Shown here: in pieces, positions 36,262-45,785 of the stretch | Numbering within the stretch: position 1 is the stretch's first letter | Layout of the letters: each line of letters opens with the position of its first letter | Translations under genes and position numbers: made by a program | The notes under the pieces: generated by a model | Seen by the model: only the letters and a program-made list of their open reading frames with translations | The model's database searches: none | Told to the model about the DNA's origin: nothing | Assembly (NCBI RefSeq): GCF_030064065.1 | Contig: NZ_CP125946.1 | Span: 1,860,001 to 1,924,000 of the forward strand | DNA length: 64,000 nt | Direction: 5' to 3' | DNA from: Rothia sp. SD9660Na | Lineage (GTDB): Bacteria > Actinomycetota > Actinomycetes > Actinomycetales > Micrococcaceae

Positions 36262-37245
36262 CTAGTTTGCTCTACCATCAAACAAACTAGTGACAGAGCC
36301 CTCATCAAAGACTTCCTTGATAGCACGAGCTAGCAAGGGAGCAATTGACAATACAGTCAGGTTGTCGAACGTCTGCTCGGGCTTGAGTGGCAGAGTGTTG
36401 GTAACAACGACTTCGCTAGCCCCGCAGTTAGCCAGACGCTCAGCAGCAGGGTCTGAGAAGACAGCGTGGGTGGCTGCGATGATGACGTCCTTAGCGCCGT
36501 TTTCCTTGAGCACACGCACAGCACCGGCAATAGTACCACCGGTATCAATCATGTCGTCAATCAGCACGCAGGTGCAGCCCTCGATATCGCCCACCACGGT
36601 CTTAGATACAGCCTGATTAGGCACGTTGACATCGCGAGTCTTATGGACGAAAGCCAGCGGGGCCCCGCCAAGAAGTTCAGCCCACTGCTCAGCAACGCGT
36701 ACACGGCCGGTGTCGGGTGAAACCACTGTAACGTTATCGGTATCGACCTTGCTTGCTACGTACTCGGCGAGCAGGGGGATAGCCATCAGGTGGTCAACGG
36801 GGCCGTCAAAGAAGCCCTGAATCTGAGCGGTATGCAGATCAACGCTCATCAGGCGGTGGGCACCAGCGGTCTTGTAGAGATCAGCAATCAGACGAGCTGA
36901 GATAGGCTCACGGCCCTTGTGCTTCTTGTCCTGACGGGCGTAGGGGTAGAAGGGGGAAACTACAGTGATGGAACGAGCCGATGCACGCTTGAGCGAGTCA
37001 ACCATAATGAGCTGTTCCATGATGGCATCGTTAATCGGTGCCGGGTGTGACTGGATAACGAATGCGTCCTTCCCTCGTACCGATTCGTTGAAACGTACGT
37101 AGGTCTCACCGTTGGCGAAGGTGTAGGCGGATGAAGGAAGAACTTCGTTCCCCAGTTCCGCTGCGATTTGTTCAGCGAGTTCGGGGTGGGCACGGCCTGA
37201 GACCAGCGCCATCTTCTTTTCACCTGGATTCGTAATCTCAGTCAT
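36262..37245 (-). CDS. prs: Ribose-phosphate pyrophosphokinase
   Basis: 327 aa, normal family length. SVDLHTAQIQGFFDGPVDHL is the PRPP synthase signature and VLIDDMIDTGGT the PRPP-binding loop; KGREPIS carries the catalytic flexible loop. Makes PRPP for nucleotides, His, Trp and, in Actinobacteria, decaprenyl-phosphate sugars. Directly downstream of glmU (5-nt gap), a conserved pair. Confidence 0.95.
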   Translation of the reverse strand: MTEITNPGEKKMALVSGRAHPELAEQIAAELGNEVLPSSAYTFANGETYVRFNESVRGKDAFVIQSHPAPINDAIMEQLIMVDSLKRASARSITVVSPFYPYARQDKKHKGREPISARLIADLYKTAGAHRLMSVDLHTAQIQGFFDGPVDHLMAIPLLAEYVASKVDTDNVTVVSPDTGRVRVAEQWAELLGGAPLAFVHKTRDVNVPNQAVSKTVVGDIEGCTCVLIDDMIDTGGTIAGAVRVLKENGAKDVIIAATHAVFSDPAAERLANCGASEVVVTNTLPLKPEQTFDNLTVLSIAPLLARAIKEVFDEGSVTSLFDGRAN

Positions 37246-37250
37246 TACTG

Positions 37251-38726
37251 CTATTCGCTTTCCTTAACTGAGTCGGTTGACTCCGCACCGAGTGCAGCCT
37301 GGGCTGCCTCTGCGGCTTCAGTACCGGCTCGCTTTTCAATGACCCAGCGTTCGATGTTACGCTGAGGGGCTTCGTTAATTGCTAGGGCGCCTGCGGGGAC
37401 GTCCTTGCGGATGACGGTTCCAGCTCCAGAATACGCGCCATCTCCGATATGTACGGGTGCGACATACATGTTGTCGGACCCCATTCGGACATTGTTACCT
37501 ACGGTGGAGCGGTGCTTGTTCACACCGTCGTAGTTCACAAAGATTGAGGCTGCACCGATATTAGAATTTTCGCCAATGGTTACATCCCCGGCATAAGAGA
37601 GGTGAGGCAGCTTTGAACCGGCGCCAATTTCGGCGTTCTTGGTTTCAACAAAGGTGCCAATCTTGCCCTTGGGGCCAAGCTTAGTACCGGGGCGCAGGTA
37701 AGCGAAGGGGCCAACGGTAGCACCGTCAGCGATTTCTGAATCAGAGCCCTCGGTGCGGGAGATAGTCACGTTCTCCCCTACCTTGACGTTGGTCAGAGTG
37801 GTGTCAGAGCCGATGACGGAGCCAGTTGCGATATGGGTGGTGCCGCGCAGATGGGTACCGGGCAGAATGGTTACATCGTTTTCGATAGTTACAGTAACGT
37901 CAATCCAGGTGGATTCGGGGTCAACAATGGTGACACCAGCAACCATGTGAGCGTGGGTCACACGGTCGTTGAGCTTGCGCCCCAGCTGGGCCAGCTGCAC
38001 GCGGTCATTTGCGCCTTCAACTTCCCAGCGATCTTCAATATCGAGTGCACTGGTGCGGTAGCCGTCCTCACGGGCGATGGAGAGAACGTCAGTGATGTAC
38101 TTTTCGCCCTGGGCATTGTCGGTGGTGACGCGGGTGAGCGAGTCACGCAGCACCTTTGCGTCAAAGGCATAAATACCGGAGTTGATTTCAGTGATGGCGA
38201 GCTGCTCAGGGCTAGCGTCCTTGGCTTCGACAATGGCGGTTACTTCGCCGGCCTCGTTACGGACGATACGGCCGTAAGAACCCGGCTCGTCAATGTGGGT
38301 TGTCAGGACAGTAACAGCGTTCTTACCTTCTTCATGGAAGGCAATGAGCTTGCGCAGGGTCTCGGTCTTCAGCAGGGGAACGTCACCGTAGGTCACCACA
38401 ACGGTACCTTCAACTTCCCCGGCCTCTGCGTCCAGCCCCAGCAGTCCAACCTCAACGGCGCGACCGGTACCGGGAATCTCGTCCTGGTCCACAATCGTGA
38501 CATCGGCGTCGAACTCAATGACGTGAGCAGCTACCTTATCGCGCTGGTGGCGCACAACAACAGCCAGGTTCTTGGGGTTAAGTTCACGAGCCACAGCTAC
38601 TGCATGTTCTACCATGGAGCGCCCACCGATAGAGTGCATAACCTTGGGGGTGGAGGACTTCATACGGGTTCCAGCTCCGGCGGCTAGAACAATAACAGCG
38701 GACGGAACTGAAGCAGTAGCAGTCAC
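37251..38726 (-). CDS. glmU: Bifunctional GlcNAc-1-P uridyltransferase/GlcN-1-P acetyltransferase
   Basis: 491 aa. N-terminal uridyltransferase domain (VLAAGAGTRMKSSTPKVMH) and C-terminal left-handed beta-helix acetyltransferase domain with hexapeptides and the LSYAGDVTIGENSNIG active-site region. GTG start with AAGGAG upstream. Supplies UDP-GlcNAc for peptidoglycan and for the glycosyltransferases of this window. Confidence 0.95.
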   Translation of the reverse strand: MTATASVPSAVIVLAAGAGTRMKSSTPKVMHSIGGRSMVEHAVAVARELNPKNLAVVVRHQRDKVAAHVIEFDADVTIVDQDEIPGTGRAVEVGLLGLDAEAGEVEGTVVVTYGDVPLLKTETLRKLIAFHEEGKNAVTVLTTHIDEPGSYGRIVRNEAGEVTAIVEAKDASPEQLAITEINSGIYAFDAKVLRDSLTRVTTDNAQGEKYITDVLSIAREDGYRTSALDIEDRWEVEGANDRVQLAQLGRKLNDRVTHAHMVAGVTIVDPESTWIDVTVTIENDVTILPGTHLRGTTHIATGSVIGSDTTLTNVKVGENVTISRTEGSDSEIADGATVGPFAYLRPGTKLGPKGKIGTFVETKNAEIGAGSKLPHLSYAGDVTIGENSNIGAASIFVNYDGVNKHRSTVGNNVRMGSDNMYVAPVHIGDGAYSGAGTVIRKDVPAGALAINEAPQRNIERWVIEKRAGTEAAEAAQAALGAESTDSVKESE

Positions 38727-38789
38727 TAGTTAGTACTCCTTGAGCGAGTGAAACCCCGAATAATGTTGTGAGATGTATGGGGTGTTGAG

Positions 38790-38861
38790 CTCCGCCACAA
38801 GGACTCGAACCTTGAATAACGGCTCCAAAGGCCGCTGTGTTGCCAATTACACCATGGCGGA
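38790..38861 (-). tRNA. tRNA-Gln (anticodon UUG)
   Basis: 72-nt cloverleaf on the minus strand: acceptor stem TCCGCCA/TGGCGGA, anticodon loop CTTTGGA (TTG at positions 34-36), T arm CAAGG-TTCGAGT-CCTTG and discriminator G. CCA is not encoded. It sits just upstream of glmU, the usual place in Micrococcales. Confidence 0.95.
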
Positions 38862-38864
38862 TTG

Positions 38865-38899
38865 TCGTCCCACCTACTTCAGTGAAGTAGCACGGACGA
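38865..38899 (-). other. Palindromic hairpin just before tRNA-Gln
   Basis: Inner stem CTACTTC/GAAGTAG (loop AGT) and outer stem TCGTCC/GGACGA, separated by symmetric CAC/CAC. It ends 3 nt before the tRNA 5' end. It may be a terminator for the phosphatase gene upstream or a processing signal in the tRNA precursor. Confidence 0.55.
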
Positions 38900-38978
38900 A
38901 TCTAGATATTACCAAGTCTCATGCCCAGAATGAAACGCGTGGAGTGTGACTCTTGGTAAAAATTCATTAGGAAGTGGC

Positions 38979-39569
38979 CTAAGCCCCTAACCAGGGGATA
39001 ATTTTCGTTAGGGCAAGCTCAATTTCTTCTACTGCGACTCGCGCGGCTTCTGCTCCCTTGCGGTAAGGGTCAGCGATTCTGTCTTCTTTAGCTGGAGGCT
39101 GGTCTAGCGCATGCATAAAGGATACTGGATTAACACGGCGACCAGCTTGTTCCTGAACTCGCGCCATTTGTTTTAAAAGATGTATTTTTGAGCGGTATTG
39201 GGGCCACTCACGCACAATCCAGTTTAGGTGTTCTTTCTCCATCACTAAGACTAGTGCAGATTCTTCCAACAACTGGGCAGTAATCTGTTTAGCCTGATGG
39301 CTGTGAAAGTTTACACCTCGCGATTCCAGCTCCGAGTCGATGAAAGGAGCTACTCCTGAGCCTACGATAGCCCCAGTCCCCGCGCTATCGAAAGTCCACT
39401 CTGAATCGGAGCCTGAAAGTTGCTCAGCGATGTACTGTGCCGAGGCGCTTCGGGCAATATTACCTGTGCAAACAAAGAGAATCTTCTTGGACATCGGGGG
39501 ATACCTGAGCTCTTCTTCCTCTACTCTTCTTCTTTTTTTAAGGAGAGCTCCTACGTTGAATTGTGTCAT
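38979..39569 (-). CDS. Low-molecular-weight protein-tyrosine phosphatase
   Basis: 196 aa. The phosphate loop CTGNIARS (Cys34) and the C-terminal general-acid ADPYRKG define the family. In capsule systems such enzymes remove phosphate from the BY-kinase tail; the kinase at 17715 is the obvious partner, 20 kb away (inference). Start at 39569 is supported by TAATAT exactly 7 nt upstream (leaderless), which adds a 25-residue basic/acidic extension before the usual family start at 39494. Confidence 0.88.
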   Translation of the reverse strand: MTQFNVGALLKKRRRVEEEELRYPPMSKKILFVCTGNIARSASAQYIAEQLSGSDSEWTFDSAGTGAIVGSGVAPFIDSELESRGVNFHSHQAKQITAQLLEESALVLVMEKEHLNWIVREWPQYRSKIHLLKQMARVQEQAGRRVNPVSFMHALDQPPAKEDRIADPYRKGAEAARVAVEEIELALTKIIPWLGA

Positions 39570-39576
39570 GCCGTTT

Positions 39577-39582
39577 ATATTA
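39577..39582 (-). promoter_or_regulatory. -10 element of the phosphatase gene
   Basis: TAATAT on the minus strand, 7 nt before the ATG at 39569; no Shine-Dalgarno with good spacing, so leaderless transcription is likely. Confidence 0.5.
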
Positions 39583-39686
39583 CCTCTGTGCAGAACTTGT
39601 AATGACTAAGCGCTGGTGCTGCCAAACAAGAATCGCTCGAAACGGCAAAACGAGGTTTGCAACTGACAGACCTACTATGCACCTTG

Positions 39687-39692
39687 TAGCCT
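39687..39692 (+). promoter_or_regulatory. -10 element of the ABC-F gene
   Basis: TAGCCT, 6 nt before the ATG at 39699, with CTGACA 18 nt upstream (39663-39668) as a possible -35. Confidence 0.5.
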
Positions 39693-39698
39693 AAAGAG

Positions 39699-41525
39699 AT
39701 GGCACATCTACTTGGCGGCGAAGACCTGCATATTGAATTCCCTACCCGTACCATTTTTGAGGGCATCACGGTTGGCCTGAACGAAGGCGATCGCATCGGT
39801 ATCGTGGGCCGTAACGGTGACGGTAAGTCGACCCTTCTCTCCCTTCTCGGCGGGCGGCTTACCCCCGATTCAGGCAAGGTCACGGTGCGATCCGGCACCC
39901 GTATCGGCTTCCTTGATCAGGCTGACGTGCTCGATGATTCGCTCACTGTAGGCCAGGCTATCGTTGGTGATACCCCCGAATACGAGTGGGCTTCAGACTC
40001 TAAGATTCGCGATGTTATTTCGGGGCTGGTGCCGGACCTCGACTGGAATGCGTCCGTCTCTTCTCTCTCAGGCGGCCAGCGCCGCCGCGTTGCCCTTGCC
40101 GCTCTGCTGGCAGGTGACTGGGATGTCCTCATGCTCGACGAACCCACCAACCATCTCGACGTTGAGGCTATTACCTGGCTTGCTAACCATCTCAAAACCC
40201 GTTGGTCCAAGAACGCAGGTGGCCTACTGACCGTCACCCACGACCGCTGGTTCCTTGACGAAATTTGTACCGACACCTGGGAAGTTCACGATGGCATCGT
40301 AGAGCCCTTCGAGGGCGGGTACGCTGCCTACATTCTGCAGCGTGTTGAGCGTGACCGTCAGGCTGCTGCCACCGAGGCAAAACGCCAAAACCTCATGCGC
40401 AAAGAGCTCGCCTGGCTGCGTCGTGGGGCCCCCGCACGCACGTCCAAGCCCAAGTTCCGCATTGACGCTGCTAACGCCCTCATTGCCGACGTACCGCCGG
40501 TGCGCAACAAGGTTGAGCTATCGCAGATGGCAGTGTCTCGCCTGGGTAAGGACGTCGTGGATATTGAGGACGTCGATGTCAGCTACCCCGATGCCAGCAC
40601 ACCCGGTGCAACCAAGGACGTGCTCAAGAAGGTTACCTGGCGCATCGCCCCGGGTGAGCGCACCGGCATCATGGGGGTCAACGGTGCTGGCAAATCAACC
40701 CTGCTAGGCCTTGTGACTGGTTCGGTAGAGCCTACCCGAGGGCGGGTTAAGCACGGTAAGACCGTAAAGGTCGCTACGCTGACCCAGCAGCTCGATGAAC
40801 TGCGAGAAGTCGAGAATGACCGAGTTTCAGATGTTATTGGGCGCAAGCGCACCTCGTATGTGGCTGGTGGTAAGGAGATGACTCCCGGCCAACTGTTAGA
40901 GCGTCTGGGTTTTACCTCAGCCCAGCTTTCCACCCCGGTTAAGGATCTTTCTGGCGGTCAGAAGCGCCGCCTTCAGTTGCTGCTGATTCTCTTGGACGAA
41001 CCCAATGTGCTCATTCTGGACGAGCCTTCAAACGACCTGGACACCGACATGCTGGCGGCTATGGAGGACCTTCTAGACACCTGGCCGGGCACCCTGCTGG
41101 TGGTTTCCCACGACCGCTACCTGATGGAACGTGTCACCGACCAGCAGTACGCCCTGATCAATGGCACTTTTAGGCACCTGCCCGGTGGGGTTGATGAGTA
41201 CCTGCAACTTTCAGCTTCTGCTACGGCTTCCCCCTCAACCAAGGCAGTTGATTCCTCACCGCTAGGTAAGCAGGACGCCGCTAGCAGCTCGGCTGCTAAG
41301 GCTAGTGGGGCTGAGGTTCGGGCTGCCCAGAAGGAAATTAATCAGATCGACCGCAAGCTGGCTAAGCTGGCAGATCAAAAAGCCAAGCTGGAAGAGAAAA
41401 TGGCCAGCCATGACCCTTCAGATTATGAAGGTTTGGCTGCTCTCTCTGCTGAACAGCAGGGCATCCAGGCGGAAGTTGATGAGCTGGAAATACGCTGGAT
41501 GGAACTCAGCGAAGTAATTGCGTAA
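39699..41525 (+). CDS. ABC-F family ATPase (Uup-like)
   Basis: 608 aa with two ABC domains and no membrane helices. Walker A sites GRNGDGKST and GVNGAGKST, signatures LSGGQRRR and LSGGQKRR, and both LDEP Walker B boxes are present. A linker joins the domains, and a C-terminal coiled coil (KEINQIDRKLAKLADQK) follows, as in Uup/Etta-type ribosome-associated proteins. Likely a translation factor rather than a transporter. Located between the phosphatase gene and ispE as in related genomes. Confidence 0.9.
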   Translation: MAHLLGGEDLHIEFPTRTIFEGITVGLNEGDRIGIVGRNGDGKSTLLSLLGGRLTPDSGKVTVRSGTRIGFLDQADVLDDSLTVGQAIVGDTPEYEWASDSKIRDVISGLVPDLDWNASVSSLSGGQRRRVALAALLAGDWDVLMLDEPTNHLDVEAITWLANHLKTRWSKNAGGLLTVTHDRWFLDEICTDTWEVHDGIVEPFEGGYAAYILQRVERDRQAAATEAKRQNLMRKELAWLRRGAPARTSKPKFRIDAANALIADVPPVRNKVELSQMAVSRLGKDVVDIEDVDVSYPDASTPGATKDVLKKVTWRIAPGERTGIMGVNGAGKSTLLGLVTGSVEPTRGRVKHGKTVKVATLTQQLDELREVENDRVSDVIGRKRTSYVAGGKEMTPGQLLERLGFTSAQLSTPVKDLSGGQKRRLQLLLILLDEPNVLILDEPSNDLDTDMLAAMEDLLDTWPGTLLVVSHDRYLMERVTDQQYALINGTFRHLPGGVDEYLQLSASATASPSTKAVDSSPLGKQDAASSSAAKASGAEVRAAQKEINQIDRKLAKLADQKAKLEEKMASHDPSDYEGLAALSAEQQGIQAEVDELEIRWMELSEVIA

Positions 41526-41526
41526 A

Positions 41527-41563
41527 AAGACGGGGTAGATAGAAACTATATCTGCCCCGTCTT
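41527..41563. terminator. Bidirectional terminator
   Basis: 14-bp stem with one wobble pair (AAGACGGGG.. with ..CCCCGTCTT), A run before and T run after, between the convergent ABC-F and ispE genes. Confidence 0.88.
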
Positions 41564-41571
41564 CGTACCAC

Positions 41572-42486
41572 TTATGTGTTGTACATACGCACTATGGTAG
41601 GCCCTGACCCCGACACAAAGCCTGCCGCTACACCGAACTGGGATTCGGCCTGTTCCAGTGTTTCTACCAGTTCGGGCAACAAGGCAACAGCAGGAGCAGC
41701 CAGGTCATTGCGCAACAGCCCGGCGATAGCCGGCAGGCGCCTCTGCAGCGGCTCGGCCGAGGTCAGCAGGTCTAACAGCTCCTGCGGAACTTGCAGGGTG
41801 GCGTCCGGAGCAGGGTAGCGCCCCTCAGCCCGGCCAGCGTCCAGCTCCCTGAACACCGCGGGAGTTGATAGCCCAGCCGTTGAAGGCATAAACCCGAACC
41901 TCAGCGGCTCCACACCCTCGGGCACCTCAATCGGAGTGAGCTTATCCCCCACCCCGGTACCCACGGCCAGGCCGCCCAGCAGGGCGAAAGGCACATCGGC
42001 GCCCAGCGGAGCGGCCAGCTCCAACAGGCGCTCAAGCGCAAGAGGCTCAGTTGCCAGACCTGCCTGTACCAGGTAGTCGTTCATAGCCTTCATGGCAGCA
42101 GCAGCGTCAGCTGAACCACCGCCCATACCACCGGCAACCGGCACAGCCTTATCAATATGAAGCTGGACAGCGACGTCCGCGGGCTCCAGGCCGCTCTCCG
42201 CCAGCACCGCTGCCGCACCGCGGTAGGCCAGGTTAGATTCGTCGAGCGGAACCACAGCCGGGTCAAAAGCCCCGGCATCAACCTGCTCCGCAACCGGGGA
42301 GCCCTCAGCAACGCTCATCGACTGGGCGATACCCGGCTCTTGAGCCGAAGAAATCGTCACGCGCTCCAGCACATCGGTAGCGGCGTAGAGCGAGGCAACC
42401 TCATGGTAGCCGTCCTCCCGCAGGGGCCCCACCGCAAAATATAGGTTGACCTTGCCGGGGGCGGTAGCAGAAACGCTCAGAGTCAT
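41572..42486 (-). CDS. ispE: 4-diphosphocytidyl-2-C-methyl-D-erythritol kinase
   Basis: 304 aa GHMP kinase. ATP-binding [15 protein letters not shown] and the N-terminal [12 protein letters not shown] are clear. Step four of the MEP route to isoprenoids, including the lipid carriers used by the polymer loci. Its ATG overlaps the rsmA stop (ATGA), a conserved pair. Confidence 0.94.
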   Translation of the reverse strand: MTLSVSATAPGKVNLYFAVGPLREDGYHEVASLYAATDVLERVTISSAQEPGIAQSMSVAEGSPVAEQVDAGAFDPAVVPLDESNLAYRGAAAVLAESGLEPADVAVQLHIDKAVPVAGGMGGGSADAAAAMKAMNDYLVQAGLATEPLALERLLELAAPLGADVPFALLGGLAVGTGVGDKLTPIEVPEGVEPLRFGFMPSTAGLSTPAVFRELDAGRAEGRYPAPDATLQVPQELLDLLTSAEPLQRRLPAIAGLLRNDLAAPAVALLPELVETLEQAESQFGVAAGFVSGSGPTIVRMYNT

Positions 42487-43391
42487 GCGGACGCCCCCTC
42501 CCCGCTCTGGTCGGTAGGGGCAGGTACCTGCCGGGCGGCTTCGGCAATCTTGATGAAATCAAAAATATCGAGCTTCTCACCGCGCAGCTGCGGGTCAATA
42601 CCGGCGGCTTCAAGAATCTCACCGGCACGGGCAGCAGAACCGGCCCAACCGGCCAGGGCCGCCCGTAGGGTCTTACGGCGCTGGGCAAAGGCAGCATCGA
42701 CAATAGCAAAGACCTCTTCACGAGGCAGGTCAGATAGCAGCTCGGGGCGGCGCTTAAAAGCCACCAGACCCGACTTAATCTTGGGGGCAGGCCAGAAAAC
42801 GTTAGTACCGATAACTCCGGCCTTCGACACCTCAGCGAACCAGTTAGCCTTGACCGAGGGCACCCCGTAAATCTTTGAACCGGGCTTGGCTGAGAGGCGG
42901 TCGGCAACCTCGTCCTGAACCATCACCAGGGCGTGCTCTATGGAGGGGAAGGTCGCGAACATGTGCAGGAGCACCGGCACTGCCACGTTGTAGGGCAGAT
43001 TAGCCACCAGGGCGGACGGGGTGCGCGGCAGCTCGGTGACCTTCATAGCGTCGGAGAGCACCACGTCGATGCGGTCTTCTGAGCCGGGGCGGAAGCGGGC
43101 AATCGTTGCAGGTAGCTGCTTGGCCAGGGGCGGGTCAATCTCAACAGCAACCATGTCGCGTGCAACGTCCAAGATACCCAGGGTGAGAGAGCCCAGGCCC
43201 GGGCCAACCTCAACCACCGTCTCATCGGGGCTAATACCGGCAGCAGTGATAATACGGCGAATCGTATTGGGATCAATCACGAAGTTCTGCCCCAGGGTCT
43301 TAGTGGGGCGGATGCCAAGCTGGGCTGCCAGGTCACGAATTTCTTGGGGGCCCAACAGGGCATCGGGCGCGGGAGATTGCTGTTCAGTCAC
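42483..43391 (-). CDS. rsmA: 16S rRNA adenine-N6 dimethyltransferase
   Basis: 302 aa. [15 protein letters not shown] is the family start region, [11 protein letters not shown] binds SAM, and NLPYNVAVP is the catalytic motif. GTG start at 43391 is chosen because TAGACT lies exactly 7 nt upstream and the family begins near here; longer in-frame extensions to 43610 have no support. Also called ksgA. Confidence 0.94.
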   Translation of the reverse strand: MTEQQSPAPDALLGPQEIRDLAAQLGIRPTKTLGQNFVIDPNTIRRIITAAGISPDETVVEVGPGLGSLTLGILDVARDMVAVEIDPPLAKQLPATIARFRPGSEDRIDVVLSDAMKVTELPRTPSALVANLPYNVAVPVLLHMFATFPSIEHALVMVQDEVADRLSAKPGSKIYGVPSVKANWFAEVSKAGVIGTNVFWPAPKIKSGLVAFKRRPELLSDLPREEVFAIVDAAFAQRRKTLRAALAGWAGSAARAGEILEAAGIDPQLRGEKLDIFDFIKIAEAARQVPAPTDQSGEGASA

Positions 43392-43398
43392 GCTTCCT

Positions 43399-43404
43399 AG
43401 TCTA
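43399..43404 (-). promoter_or_regulatory. -10 element of rsmA
   Basis: TAGACT on the minus strand, 7 nt before the GTG start. AT-rich alternating TATATACA runs lie further upstream (43413-43438). Confidence 0.5.
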
Positions 43405-43506
43405 CCGGGTCTGTATATACACATATATACATATAGGTTTCCATACTCCCAGAACACCCCCGGTAGAATTACTGCTCGTACCAAGCCACCCAACCCCGGG
43501 AACCCC

Positions 43507-44751
43507 ATGCCTGTAGCACCTACCGCCCACCAGCGTCCGCCCATCGCCGCCCTTGCCCGAGCACTCACCAGCACACCGGCCTTGGTCACCGCCCTGGCGC
43601 TGACCCTCATCAGCGCCTACCCCTTCCTCTGGGACGAAAAAATGGTGGCCCGGGAATTCTTCGACCTGCAGGTCTATTACGGAGGGGTGGCCCACTGGCT
43701 AGAAACCGGCCAGCTCTACAACTGGGCCCTACCGCCTGAAGAAATCTACGGCTTTACCTACCCGCCCTTTGCTGCCCTAGTTTTCACCCCCTTTGTGCTG
43801 CTCACCAGTGCAGATACCGCAGGGCCTATATTCCTGCTACTCAACATTGCCGCGCTGGTGGCCCTGGTCTATCTCTCCTGCCGAGGTATGGGGGTGGGCA
43901 AGCACCCCGCCTTAGCTGCCGGGCTCTGGCTCACTCCCCTGCTGCTCAAGTTCTTCCCCATCAGCTTCAATATGGAACTGGGGCAGATCAACCTCTTTTT
44001 GGTACTGCTCATTCTCACCGACGTCATCTATCTCAAGAACACCCGCTGGCACGGGGTACTCATTGCTCTGACCGCCTGCATCAAACTCACCCCGGCTATC
44101 TTCGGCCTGCTCTTTCTTACCACCCGCGATTGGAAGTCCCTGGCCCGGTTCGTGGGCACCGGTCTGGCCTCTATCGCGCTGAGCTTTGCCGTCGATTTTG
44201 AGGTGGCCCGCGAATACTTCACCGAGAAAATCTTTGAATCCTCCCGTGTGGGGTCAATTACCGGGGCCTTGAACTATAACCTGCTGGGCACCTGGGCTAT
44301 GCTCTTCCCCACCTGGCTCACCGGCGTCTTCTTTGCCATCACCGCCCTGGGGTCGGTGGTGCTCACCTACCTGGCTGTGCGCAGACTGGCAGGGCAGGAC
44401 GTCCGTGGCGCCTACCTGGGGGCGGCCTCCTGCGTGGCGGTGCTGGGGCTGCTGCTCTCCCCCATCTCCTGGACCCACCACTGGGTCTGGTTCGTCACCT
44501 TCCTCGTCTTCGCGGCCCTCTACGGCTGGCGCACCGCGCACACCGGCTACCTTTACCTAGCCGCCACCGGTGTGCTCATCTTTGCCATGCCCTTTGCGGT
44601 CTGGTTTGGCGGGCACGACTGGGGCGGCAATGAATGGCCCGAGCACCTGGCTCTCCTCCATGCTCTGCCGGTGGCCTGGGCGGTCGCCTACCTGGTTCTC
44701 GGGGCTAGAACCCCTCAATCCCCCAGCTCCCGTAGGCAGCCAGGGAGTTAG
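43507..44751 (+). CDS. GT87 (DUF2029) polyprenyl-phosphomannose mannosyltransferase-like
   Basis: 414 aa with about ten transmembrane helices. The first external loop [18 protein letters not shown] with its Asp, and [10 protein letters not shown], match the GT87 family, which adds alpha-mannose (or arabinose) from a polyprenyl-phosphate donor on the outer face. Start at the ATG at 43507; the reading frame upstream is only antisense to rsmA. Its end overlaps the convergent tatD gene by 47 nt. A TAGAAT at 43464-43469 may be its -10. Confidence 0.85.
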   Translation: MPVAPTAHQRPPIAALARALTSTPALVTALALTLISAYPFLWDEKMVAREFFDLQVYYGGVAHWLETGQLYNWALPPEEIYGFTYPPFAALVFTPFVLLTSADTAGPIFLLLNIAALVALVYLSCRGMGVGKHPALAAGLWLTPLLLKFFPISFNMELGQINLFLVLLILTDVIYLKNTRWHGVLIALTACIKLTPAIFGLLFLTTRDWKSLARFVGTGLASIALSFAVDFEVAREYFTEKIFESSRVGSITGALNYNLLGTWAMLFPTWLTGVFFAITALGSVVLTYLAVRRLAGQDVRGAYLGAASCVAVLGLLLSPISWTHHWVWFVTFLVFAALYGWRTAHTGYLYLAATGVLIFAMPFAVWFGGHDWGGNEWPEHLALLHALPVAWAVAYLVLGARTPQSPSSRRQPGS

Positions 44752-45781
44752 CTCGGATATCCCGGCAGAGCTCTTCCAGGTCGGCGCCCAGGTGGTCGGC
44801 CATAAAGCGAACGGTGTAGTTGGTCATGTAGCTGGCATTAGGACGGCCCCGGAAGGGGTGGGGGGTCAGGAAGGGCGCATCGGTCTCAGCCAGGATAAGA
44901 TCCCGGCGGGCTAGCTTCAGCGACTCTTGAATACCGTGCGAGTTCTTGAAGGTCACAGTACCCGCAAAGCTCATGTACCAGCCCTGTTCGTTACAGATTT
45001 CAGCCAGGTCGGGCCCGCCTGAGTAGCAGTGGAAAATCACGCTCTCGGGTGCGCCCTCATCGAGCAGGATGCGGACAACGTCCTCGTGCGCGTCGCGGTC
45101 GTGGATCTGCACAGCCTTACCGTGTTTCTTCGCCATACGGATATGGGCGCGGAAGGACTCTTCCTGGGCGCCCTTCCCCTCCTCACCGGTGCGGAAGTAG
45201 TCCAGGCCGGTCTCACCCAGGGCACGGACGCGCGGGTCAGCTGCCAGGGTGTCGATAGCGGCCAGGGCCGCCTCCAGCTGACCGGCTTCTGCCAGCTTGG
45301 GGGCTTCATTGGGGTGCAGGGCCACAGCGGCCAGGACGCGGGGGTCGGCCTGGGCAGCTCGCACAGCGTAGAGGGAGCTGGACACATCACAGCCCACCTG
45401 CACGATCGCGCCGATTCCCAGGGCTTCGCCGGTGTCGAGCGCATCGCGGGCGGTCACGGCAACCTCACCGTCCAGCAGGTCCATATGGGTGTGGTTATCG
45501 ACAATGGCGTAGGGCAGGGGCGCGGGAGCCGGCGGGAAGACCAGGTTGCGGCGGCGTCCGTCCTCCCCCTTCTCGCCGCGGCGGCGGGTGCCCTCCCCAC
45601 TGGGCTCACCCGCAGTGTTGTAGCGGTCAGCCCGATAGGCCGGGGGTACTTCGCCCTCAAAAATCGGTTCGGGGGTCTCAAAGATGGTGGCGGTCTGCTC
45701 GGCCTCACTGGGCAGGTAGGAGGCAAATCGCTCGGCAAGTTCGCGGAGTTCGGCGTCGGTCAGGGTGTGGTCGGTACACAT
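44705..45781 (-). CDS. TatD family hydrolase
   Basis: 358 aa. Metal-binding motifs: DNHTHMDL, HPNEAP, GLDYF, QIHDRDAHEDV, FHCYSG and ETDAPFL, all as in TatD nucleases. The first ~100 residues are an extension before the usual start, including a Lys/Gly/Arg-rich linker (GTRRRGEKGEDGRR). Start MCTDHTL at 45781 follows the rsmI stop by 4 nt. Acts on DNA or RNA 3' ends in known members. Confidence 0.9.
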   Translation of the reverse strand: MCTDHTLTDAELRELAERFASYLPSEAEQTATIFETPEPIFEGEVPPAYRADRYNTAGEPSGEGTRRRGEKGEDGRRRNLVFPPAPAPLPYAIVDNHTHMDLLDGEVAVTARDALDTGEALGIGAIVQVGCDVSSSLYAVRAAQADPRVLAAVALHPNEAPKLAEAGQLEAALAAIDTLAADPRVRALGETGLDYFRTGEEGKGAQEESFRAHIRMAKKHGKAVQIHDRDAHEDVVRILLDEGAPESVIFHCYSGGPDLAEICNEQGWYMSFAGTVTFKNSHGIQESLKLARRDLILAETDAPFLTPHPFRGRPNASYMTNYTVRFMADHLGADLEELCRDIRANSLAAYGSWGIEGF

Positions 45782-45785
45782 AGGT

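Noticed and set aside
37833..38687. 284-codon plus-strand frame antisense to glmU
   Set aside because: glmU is unambiguous on the other strand and the antisense product matches no family.
43021..43506. N-terminal extension of the GT87 protein
   Set aside because: The in-frame upstream region is antisense to rsmA; family homology begins after the ATG at 43507.
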